A stretch of DNA of 30,060 bases from an uncultured Oscillospiraceae bacterium (GTDB lineage Bacteria; Bacillota; Clostridia; Oscillospirales; Oscillospiraceae). The stretch lies in contig CAKUEI010000009.1 in assembly GCA_934646175.1 (NCBI GenBank), positions 1 through 30,060 of the forward strand, in the 5' to 3' direction. The notes under the pieces were generated by a model that saw only the letters and a program-made list of their open reading frames with translations, had not been told where the DNA came from and made no database searches. This document shows positions 1 through 5,532 of the stretch, piece by piece (the stretch's first letter is position 1; each line of letters starts with the position of its first letter). Position numbers and translations under genes: made by a program.

Positions 1-172
1 CTTTGTCCGCGGCGCAGTCAATGGCCACCGTAATGCCGTGGCCGCCAGTGACTAAGGTCTGCCCGGGGCAGGCGGCGGTGAGGAAAACGGTTTCGCCCGC
101 ACGGCGCAGAAGGTCGGCGGGGATCAGTGCCTCCGCCTCTTCAAAGCCGTCGGCAAGCAGAATATAGACCAT
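1..172 (-). CDS. DJ-1/PfpI (ThiJ/YajL) family protein, N-terminal part only
   Basis: The frame runs off the left edge of the window, so only about the first 57 residues are present. They begin MVYILLADGFEEAEALIPAD and continue with a TGGHGITV segment. The opening hydrophobic strand followed by DGFEE-E is the typical start of the DJ-1/ThiJ/PfpI superfamily, where the conserved Glu sits next to the later nucleophilic Cys; that Cys lies outside the window. Members act as small-molecule or glyoxal-type hydrolases, chaperones or amidases, so the exact role cannot be stated. The ATG is preceded by AAAGGAG at a normal distance. It lies 24 bases downstream of the thymidylate kinase stop codon and is probably the third gene of that minus-strand operon. 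Confidence 0.85.
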   Translation of the reverse strand, partial: MVYILLADGFEEAEALIPADLLRRAGETVFLTAACPGQTLVTGGHGITVAIDCAADK

Positions 173-196
173 AAAAGGTGCTCCTTTCCGGAAAAG

Positions 197-868
197 TCAG
201 GCAAGGTAGGGGCGGATCAGCCCGTCCACCTCGCAGGAAATGTCCTCCATGGTGCGCAGATTTCCGTCCCGATCCGCACAGGAAACGGTCTGCCATCCCA
301 GAACGCGGGCGGCGTGCCGGGCGGTCTCCCTGCAGAGCCGGAGATAATCGGTGTCCACCTCGTGAATGTCCGCGGTGGTGTGGGTGTCCGCCTCGCGGCG
401 GCGCAGGTTCTGCACCGCCAGCTCCGTGGGCATGTCAAGATAGATCACCAGATCGGGGGCGGGAAGCCCCAGCTTGTCAAATTCAAAGTCGGTGAGCCAG
501 CGGAAAAAATCCTCCTGCTCCTCCGGGGGGAGCTTGGATGCCTGATGCACGGCGTTGGAGGTGGTGTACCGGTCCGACAGGATAAGACCGCCCGCCTCGT
601 ACCAGCTGCCCCACACCTGCTTATAAGAAGCGTAGCGGTCCACCGCGTAAAAGGTGGAGGCCGCATAGGCGTTCACGTCGGAGGGGTGGGAGCCGAACTC
701 ACCATGCAGGTACATTTTCAGCAGGGCGGAGGAGGGCTTGTCATATTGGGGAAAGATCAGCCGCTGAAAGGGGAGCTGTTCCGATTCCAGCTTTTCACAC
801 AGGCGGCGGAACTGGGTGGATTTCCCGGAGCCGTCCGTCCCTTCGAATACGATCAGTTTTCCGGCCAT
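197..868 (-). CDS. tmk: Thymidylate kinase (dTMP kinase family)
   Basis: A 223-residue protein of usual length for thymidylate kinase, which phosphorylates dTMP to dTDP in the cytoplasm. It opens with a P-loop GTDGSGKST at residues 10-18. A VDRYAS segment lies near residue 78, and an SDRYTTSNAVHQ segment near residues 98-109 carries the family DR(Y/F) nucleoside-binding motif. A C-terminal lid region is rich in arginine (NLRRREADTHTTADIHE). The ATG has AGGAGG upstream at a good distance. The gene lies 32 bases after the glycosyltransferase stop and before the DJ-1 gene, so all three likely share the promoter at 1703-1731. Because the protein is somewhat divergent, a broader deoxynucleoside monophosphate kinase role cannot be excluded, and a second tmk copy elsewhere in the genome is possible. 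Confidence 0.88.
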   Translation of the reverse strand: MAGKLIVFEGTDGSGKSTQFRRLCEKLESEQLPFQRLIFPQYDKPSSALLKMYLHGEFGSHPSDVNAYAASTFYAVDRYASYKQVWGSWYEAGGLILSDRYTTSNAVHQASKLPPEEQEDFFRWLTDFEFDKLGLPAPDLVIYLDMPTELAVQNLRRREADTHTTADIHEVDTDYLRLCRETARHAARVLGWQTVSCADRDGNLRTMEDISCEVDGLIRPYLA

Positions 869-900
869 GGGGGCCTACCTCCTTGCCGCGAAAAAGCGGT

Positions 901-1629
901 TTATTTTTTTCGCCGGGCCTTTTCCGCCACGGCGCGGCCCAAAAAGGCGGGGAGCTTTGCCATGCGCCCGATGCGGGAGGGCTGCTTCATCAGACGGTAG
1001 AACCACTCCATGCCCGCCTTCTGGAAGATCTCGGGTGCTCGGTCCACCTCACCGGCGAAAACGTCCAGCACGCCGCCCAGTCCGGCGGCCAGATGGACGC
1101 CGCAGGCTTTACCGTTTTTTACGATCCACTTTTCCTGCTTCGGCGCGCCGAGGCAGACGAACAGGACGTTTGCGCCGCTGGCTTTGATTTCTGCCACCAC
1201 GGGCGCGTCGTCCTGAAAATACCCATCATGGGTGCCCACGACCTGAAGGCCGGGATAGGTCTTCATCAACCGCGCGGCGGCCTTTTCCGCCACGCCGGGC
1301 TTAGCCCCCAACAGAAAGAGTTTCAGGTCGGTGCTGCGGGCCATCTCCTGCATGAGACCGGCGGCAAAGTCGATGCCGGTCACTCGGCCGGGCAGGGGAG
1401 TGCCAAGGATCTTGGCGGCGTGGATGATGCCGATGCCGTCGGCCAAAACCAGGTCCGCATGGTAGAGGATGGAGCGGAATTCATCGTCGTCGGCCGCCAG
1501 CTGGACGAACTCCGGGTTCGGGGTCACCACATAGTGAAACTCCGCATCCCGGGCGAGGGCCACACCGGCGGAGACGGCCTGGGGCAGGGTGATGGGGTCA
1601 AATCCGACCCCCAGAATATCAGTTCTCAA
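901..1629 (-). CDS. WecG/TagA/CpsF family glycosyltransferase
   Basis: A 242-residue protein matching the usual length of the family (about 240). Family enzymes such as TagA and WecG transfer N-acetylmannosamine from UDP-ManNAc to undecaprenyl-diphosphate-GlcNAc at the inner face of the membrane, starting teichoic acid or other surface polymers. Visible family blocks are the N-terminal VVTPNPEFV with a nearby LADGIGI, then LFLLGAKPG, a VCLGAPKQEKWI block near the middle, and a GLGGVLDVFAGEVDRAPE block before the C-terminal EWFYRL. The start is a TTG with AGGAGG eight bases upstream; no in-frame ATG lies nearby. It is the first gene after the minus-strand promoter at 1703-1731. The sugar transferred is inferred only from the family. 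Confidence 0.88.
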   Translation of the reverse strand: MRTDILGVGFDPITLPQAVSAGVALARDAEFHYVVTPNPEFVQLAADDDEFRSILYHADLVLADGIGIIHAAKILGTPLPGRVTGIDFAAGLMQEMARSTDLKLFLLGAKPGVAEKAAARLMKTYPGLQVVGTHDGYFQDDAPVVAEIKASGANVLFVCLGAPKQEKWIVKNGKACGVHLAAGLGGVLDVFAGEVDRAPEIFQKAGMEWFYRLMKQPSRIGRMAKLPAFLGRAVAEKARRKK

Positions 1630-1702
1630 AGGAGAAGCCTCCTGACAAAAGCGGTATCAAGGTTTTGCGGAGCGTGGAGAAGCCTTCTCCGCATGGAACA
1701 AC

Positions 1703-1731
1703 ATTATACCATAGGATGCTCCGCTTGTCCA
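1703..1731 (-). promoter_or_regulatory. Sigma-A type promoter for the glycosyltransferase-tmk-DJ-1 operon
   Basis: Read on the minus strand, TGGACA (-35) and a perfect TATAAT (-10) are separated by exactly 17 bases. The promoter sits about 75 bases upstream of the TTG start of the glycosyltransferase gene, in the divergent gap shared with the acetyltransferase gene. No competing promoter is visible on this strand. Confidence 0.8.
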
Positions 1732-1767
1732 CGAAAGAATCCGCCGCTTTTGACCGCCGGGGGCCCC

Positions 1768-1796
1768 TTGCGGCGGCGGGGCTTGCGTGGTAGAAT
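1768..1796 (+). promoter_or_regulatory. Probable weak promoter for the frameshifted acetyltransferase
   Basis: TTGCGG and TAGAAT are separated by 17 bases, ending 31 bases before the ATG at 1828. The -35 box is poor and GC-rich, so this is only a candidate. It is back to back with the minus-strand promoter at 1703-1731. The GC-rich stretch between them contains the inverted repeat CCGCCGC (1741-1747)/GCGGCGG (1770-1776). Confidence 0.45.
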
Positions 1797-1827
1797 AAAA
1801 AATCAAAACTGCGGGAGGCAGAAGAGA

Positions 1828-2468
1828 ATGGATCAGCAGGAATTGATCATCCGGATCGCCGGGGACGAGGACGCGGCGGCCCTTTCCGAATATACCGGCC
1901 CTATGTGGAAGAAACGGCCATCACCTTTGAGTACGAAGCACCGGACAAGGCAGAATTTGCCCGCCGCATGACTCACACCCTTCAGCGCTATCCCTATCTC
2001 ATTGCGGAGCTGGAGGGAACAGCGGTGGGCTATGCTTACGCCGGCCCCCTGCACAGCCGCCCGGCCTATGACTGGTCGGTGGAGACCTCCATTTACGTGG
2101 CAGAGGGGGAGCGTGGGCACGGAGTGGGCCGGGCCCTTTACGAAAAAATGGAGACAGTTCTGCGCCTTCAGAACGTAGTAAGTGTCAATGCCTGCATCGC
2201 CTATCCGGAAAGAGAGGACGAGTACCTCACCTATGCAAGCGTCAGGTTCCACCAGAAGCTGGGCTACACCATGGTGGGGCAGTTTCACCAGTGCGCCTAT
2301 AAGTTTAAACGCTGGTACGGCATGGCCTGGATGGAAAAATCCATCGCCCCCCGGCTGGAAGAACAACCGCCGTTTTGCCCTTTTCCCCTTGTCCGGGAAG
2401 AGGCGGAGCGCCTTCTGTGCGCTGACGCGGGCCGGAAAAGAAAAGGGATTGACATTTGGGGGAAATGA
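1828..2468 (+). pseudogene. GNAT acetyltransferase (phosphinothricin/methionine sulfoximine type), broken by a one-base frameshift
   Basis: The ATG at 1828 opens a frame reading MDQQELIIRIAGDEDAAALS and reaching GAA at 1888-1890. The family sequence then continues one frame over, from TAC at 1893, as YRPYVEETAITFEYEAP. Family members read LxxIYxPYVxxTxITFEYExP here, so inserting a single base next to 1888-1892 joins the two halves into one protein of about 213 residues. The downstream part carries the acetyl-CoA loop GERGHGVGRALYEKME and the late block FHQKLGYTMVGQFHQCAYKF, as in phosphinothricin or sulfoximine N-acetyltransferases (PAT/YncA-like). The tail is longer than usual and overlaps the promoter of the next operon. 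The break may be a true mutation or an assembly error; a short restart at GTG 1905 would lack the first beta strand and is unlikely to work. Confidence 0.85.
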
Positions 2469-2477
2469 TTCTATAAT
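2449..2477 (+). promoter_or_regulatory. Consensus sigma-A promoter of the ABC transporter operon
   Basis: Perfect TTGACA and perfect TATAAT with a 17-base spacer. The -35 box and most of the spacer lie inside the last codons of the acetyltransferase gene (stop at 2466-2468). The expected start point is near 2484, giving a leader of roughly 95 bases before the ATG at 2578 that contains the palindrome at 2521-2542. A match this exact predicts strong basal expression unless repressed. Confidence 0.9.
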
Positions 2478-2520
2478 GTCAACAATCACTGTGGCGGGTG
2501 ATTTTTTCATACCGCCGCAA

Positions 2521-2542
2521 TTTAGCACCACAACGTGCTAAA
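2521..2542. promoter_or_regulatory. Perfect 8+8 inverted repeat in the ABC operon leader, candidate operator
   Basis: TTTAGCAC and GTGCTAAA are exact reverse complements separated by six bases (CACAAC). The element lies about 37 bases after the predicted start of transcription and 35 bases before the start codon. Its geometry fits a dimeric repressor binding as a roadblock. It is not followed by a T-run, so it is not a terminator, and an 8-bp hairpin in the leader RNA is the alternative. No regulator gene lies next to it. Confidence 0.6.
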
Positions 2543-2577
2543 GTAAAATAGAGAGAATCAGGTTGGAGGAAACAGCA

Positions 2578-3594
2578 ATGAAAAAGACGAAAAAGGTGCT
2601 GGCGGCCGCCATGGCCGCGGCCATGGTGCTGGGTCTGGCCGCTTGCGGCAGCCAGAACGGCGGCAGTCAGGAGTCCGATACCCCCAGTGCGGACAAGCAG
2701 TATAAGGTCGGCATCATTCAGCAGATGGAGCATGTGGCGCTGGATGGCGCCCGCGAGGGCTTCGTGGCCGCGCTGGCTGACAAGGGTCTGGTGGAAGGCG
2801 AGAACCTGACCATCAACTACCAGAACGGCAACGGCGACCCCAACAATCTGAACACCATTGCCGAGCAGTTCGTGTCCGAAGAGGACGATCTGGTGCTGGC
2901 CATTGCCACAACCGCTGCCCAGACCATGGCGTCCAAGACGGACACTATCCCCATTGTAGGCACTGCCATCACCAGTTATACCGAGGCCGGTCTGGTGGAG
3001 AGCGAAGCGGCCCCCGGCGGCAACGTTACCGGCACCACCGACATGAACCCGGTGGAGGACCAGATGGCTCTGATGTTCGAGATCTGCCCGGACGTGAAGA
3101 CCGTTGGCTTCCTCTACTGCAACTCCGAGGATAACTCCCGCCTGCAGGTGAACATTGCCAAGGAATGGCTGGACAATCAGGGTATCGCCTATGTGGAGCG
3201 TACCGTTGCCAACACCAACGATGTGCAGCAGGCGGTCTCCTCCATCGTCAGCGAGTGCGACGCCATCTACATCCCCACCGACAACGTGTTTGCCGCCACG
3301 ATACCCACAGTGTATGAGGTGGCGACTCCCGCCGGTATCCCCGTCTTCTGCGGCGAGATGGGCATGGTGGAAAACGGAGGGTTTGCAACCTACTCTCTGA
3401 CCTATTACTCCATTGGTTATCAGGCTGGCCTGATGGCGTATGAGATTCTGGTGGAGGGCGCAGAGCCTGCCACGATGCCGATTGCAGGCGCAGCGGAGTA
3501 TGAATATGGATTTAACGGTGATGTAGCGAAAGAGTTGGGCATCACCATTCCGGACAAGTATGCCGACGCTGTGATCTACCCCAGCGAGAGCTGA
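2578..3594 (+). CDS. ABC transporter substrate-binding lipoprotein (COG2984 / ABC_sub_bind type)
   Basis: A 338-residue extracytoplasmic binding protein anchored by lipid. It has a lysine-rich signal peptide and a lipobox LAAC with the lipidated Cys at residue 23, followed by a Gly/Ser/Gln linker. The mature protein starts YKVGIIQQMEHVALDGAREG and shows VLAIATTAAQTMAS, PIVGTAITSY, GTTDMNPVEDQMAL and the late block AIYIPTDNVFAATIPTVYEVA. This pattern is that of the periplasmic-binding-like family paired with COG4120 permeases and COG1101 ATPases. The ATG at 2578 is chosen because GGAGGA ends seven bases upstream and the signal peptide begins there. Family ligands range from tryptophan (TrpX) to other small molecules; nothing here fixes the substrate, and no T-box leader is present. 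Confidence 0.9.
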   Translation: MKKTKKVLAAAMAAAMVLGLAACGSQNGGSQESDTPSADKQYKVGIIQQMEHVALDGAREGFVAALADKGLVEGENLTINYQNGNGDPNNLNTIAEQFVSEEDDLVLAIATTAAQTMASKTDTIPIVGTAITSYTEAGLVESEAAPGGNVTGTTDMNPVEDQMALMFEICPDVKTVGFLYCNSEDNSRLQVNIAKEWLDNQGIAYVERTVANTNDVQQAVSSIVSECDAIYIPTDNVFAATIPTVYEVATPAGIPVFCGEMGMVENGGFATYSLTYYSIGYQAGLMAYEILVEGAEPATMPIAGAAEYEYGFNGDVAKELGITIPDKYADAVIYPSES

Positions 3595-3614
3595 TCCGGA
3601 CTTTGAATTGAAAA

Positions 3615-3653
3615 GGGAAACGGCAGGGGCCTGCGGTGCCTCTGCCGTTTCCC
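3615..3653 (+). other. Intercistronic hairpin between binding protein and permease genes
   Basis: GGGAAACGGCAGGGG (3615-3629) pairs with CCTCTGCCGTTTCCC (3639-3653), a 15-bp stem with one G-U pair and a nine-base loop. It lacks a proper T-tract immediately afterwards (GGCATTTTG follows), so it is more likely a partial terminator or an RNA-stabilising element. Such an element would let the binding protein be made in excess of the permease and ATPase. Confidence 0.7.
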
Positions 3654-3693
3654 GGCATTTTGAAACTTCATCCAAAAGAGGAGAGGATATACG

Positions 3694-4590
3694 ATGGGTA
3701 ATGTCCTGCTGGGCGCGGTGTCCCTGGGTATTCTGTGGGCCATCATGGCTCTGGGCGTCTTCATCACCTACCGCATCCTGGATGTGGCGGACCTGACGGT
3801 GGAGGGGACGATCACGCTGGGCGCCTCGATTTGCGCCCGGATGCTGGCCGGGGGCGTCAATCCCTGGGTGGCCACCCTTGCAGCGGCGGGTGCCGGTGTA
3901 CTGGCCGGACTGTGCACCGGACTTTTGCACACTAAGCTGAAGATCCCGCCCCTGCTGTCCGGTATCCTGACCATGATCGCCCTGTGGTCGGTGAATATGC
4001 GCATTATGGGCAAGTCCAACGTCTCCCTGCTGAAGATCAAGACGGTATTTACCCCCCTGCAGAAGCTGGGCCTTTCCAAGAACCTTTCGATTCTGGTGGT
4101 GGGCCTGATCTGCGTGGTCGTGGTGTGTATGCTGGTCTACTGGTTCTTCGGCACCGAGTTGGGCAGCGCCGTCCGCGCCACGGGCAGCAACGCCCAGATG
4201 GCCCGGGCTCAGGGCATCAACACCAGCAATATGAAAATTCTGGGTCTGGTGATCTCCAACGCCATGGTGGGTCTTTCCGGCGCGCTGATCGCCCAGAACC
4301 AGTCCTACTCCGATATTCAGATGGGTACCGGTGCCATTGTCATCGGCCTTGCCTCCCTGATCATCGGCGAGGTCATCTTCGGCACCCGCAGCTTTAAGCA
4401 GACGCTGGTGTCCGTCAGTCTGGGTGCCGTGGTGTACCGCATTATCATTGCCCTCGTGCTGAAGCTGGGCATGAATTCCAATGACCTGAAGCTGTTTACC
4501 GCCATCACCGTGGCCATTTGCCTCTCGCTTCCGCTGATCCGTGAGAAAATGGCCAAGCCGGCGGCCCGGAACAAAGGAGGGAACGCCTGA
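3694..4590 (+). CDS. ABC transporter permease (COG4120, branched-chain type membrane subunit)
   Basis: A 298-residue integral membrane protein with about eight hydrophobic segments. These include the first helix near residues 5-25, VATLAAAGAGVLAGLCTGLL, ILVVGLICVVVVCMLVYWFF and the last segment around LFTAITVAICLSLPLI. The GSAVRATGSNAQMARAQGIN block is the cytoplasmic coupling region that meets the ATPase and is diagnostic for the BPD_transp_2/LivH-RbsC-like superfamily. The ATG has GAGGAGAGG upstream. The gene follows the binding protein after a hairpin-containing gap, and its TGA shares a base with the ATG of the ATPase gene (TGATG), so the two proteins are translationally coupled. Confidence 0.9.
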   Translation: MGNVLLGAVSLGILWAIMALGVFITYRILDVADLTVEGTITLGASICARMLAGGVNPWVATLAAAGAGVLAGLCTGLLHTKLKIPPLLSGILTMIALWSVNMRIMGKSNVSLLKIKTVFTPLQKLGLSKNLSILVVGLICVVVVCMLVYWFFGTELGSAVRATGSNAQMARAQGINTSNMKILGLVISNAMVGLSGALIAQNQSYSDIQMGTGAIVIGLASLIIGEVIFGTRSFKQTLVSVSLGAVVYRIIIALVLKLGMNSNDLKLFTAITVAICLSLPLIREKMAKPAARNKGGNA

Positions 4591-5384
4591 TGCTGCTGAT
4601 CGAGAATGTGCATAAGACCTTTAACGCGGGCACTGTCAACGAAAAGCGCGCCCTGAACGGCGTGAACTTTCAGCTGGACGAGGGCGACTTCGTCACCGTC
4701 ATCGGCGGAAACGGTGCGGGAAAATCCACCACGCTGAACGCCATCGCCGGCGTGTTCATGGTGGATCAGGGGCGCATCACCATCGATGGGACCGATGTGA
4801 CCCACCTTCCGGAGTATAAGCGTGCAAAGTTTTTGGGCCGCGTGTTTCAGGACCCCATGACCGGCACCGCCGCCACCATGCAGATCGAGGAGAATCTGGC
4901 TCTCGCCGCCCGGCGGGGACAAAGCCGCGGCCTGCGCTGGGGCGTGACCCATAAGGAGCGGGAGGAGTACCGTGAGCTGCTGAAGACTCTGGACCTGGGT
5001 CTGGAGGATCGGCTGACCGCCAAGGTGGGCCTTCTTTCCGGCGGCCAGCGGCAGGCCCTGACGCTGTTGATGGCCACCCTGAAGAAGCCGAAGCTGCTGC
5101 TGCTGGACGAGCATACGGCGGCGCTGGACCCCAAAACGGCGGCCAAGGTGCTGGAGATCTCGGACAAGATCATTGAGGAGAACCACCTGACCACCATGAT
5201 GGTCACCCACAACATGAAGGACGCCATCACCCACGGAAACCGCCTGATCATGATGTATGACGGCCGCGTCATTCTGGACATCCGCGGGGAGGAAAAGAAA
5301 AAGCTCACTGTGGACGATCTTCTGCAGAAATTCTCCAAGGCCAGCGGCGACGAGCTGGATAACGACAGAATGCTGCTTTCTTAA
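4590..5384 (+). CDS. ABC transporter ATP-binding protein (COG1101)
   Basis: A 264-residue nucleotide-binding subunit that powers uptake by the preceding permease. Walker A is GGNGAGKST (residues 39-47), the signature is LSGGQ (149-153), Walker B is LLLLDEH with D173/E174, the D-loop is AALDP, and the H-loop His is in MMVTHNMKDA (about residue 204). The LDEHTAALDP form, with His after the catalytic Glu, is characteristic of this COG1101 group. It starts at the ATG overlapping the permease stop and is followed directly by a strong terminator. It is the last gene of the operon. Confidence 0.93.
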   Translation: MLLIENVHKTFNAGTVNEKRALNGVNFQLDEGDFVTVIGGNGAGKSTTLNAIAGVFMVDQGRITIDGTDVTHLPEYKRAKFLGRVFQDPMTGTAATMQIEENLALAARRGQSRGLRWGVTHKEREEYRELLKTLDLGLEDRLTAKVGLLSGGQRQALTLLMATLKKPKLLLLDEHTAALDPKTAAKVLEISDKIIEENHLTTMMVTHNMKDAITHGNRLIMMYDGRVILDIRGEEKKKLTVDDLLQKFSKASGDELDNDRMLLS

Positions 5385-5390
5385 ACCTGA

Positions 5391-5428
5391 AAAAGCGCCT
5401 GTATTTCCGAAGAAATACAGGCGCTTTT
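5391..5428 (+). terminator. Intrinsic terminator of the ABC operon
   Basis: AAAAGCGCCTGTATTT (5391-5406) and AAATACAGGCGCTTTT (5413-5428) form a perfect 16-bp stem with a six-base loop, starting seven bases after the ATPase stop codon. The A-run/T-run flanks make it work in either direction. Confidence 0.9.
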
Positions 5429-5457
5429 GCGTTTGCAGGACGGCTCCGGAGGGCACA

Positions 5458-5486
5458 TTGTCAAAGAGATGTTTCTATGCTATAAT
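5458..5486 (+). promoter_or_regulatory. Sigma-A promoter of the polA operon
   Basis: TTGTCA and a perfect TATAAT are separated by 17 bases, just after the terminator of the ABC operon and 46 bases before the polA ATG. It is the only good promoter before the polA-rimI-GNAT-tsaD run. Confidence 0.85.
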
Positions 5487-5532
5487 ATTAATTTACTGAA
5501 TTCTTTTCCGTGCAAAAGGAGGCACAACGCCC

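Noticed and set aside
1741..1776. CCGCCGC/GCGGCGG inverted repeat between divergent promoters as a terminator or operator
   Set aside because: Short, highly GC-biased repeat in a GC-rich genome, with no T-run and imperfect placement; likely chance.
2484..2577. T-box leader for a tryptophan-type ABC transporter
   Set aside because: No T-box consensus, no specifier loop and no terminator/antiterminator pair are present in this leader of about 95 bases.
2479..3930. Minus-strand open frame of 483 codons across the ABC binding protein and permease
   Set aside because: It lies opposite two well-supported genes, crosses the promoter and hairpin regions, and its translation looks like shuffled low-complexity sequence.
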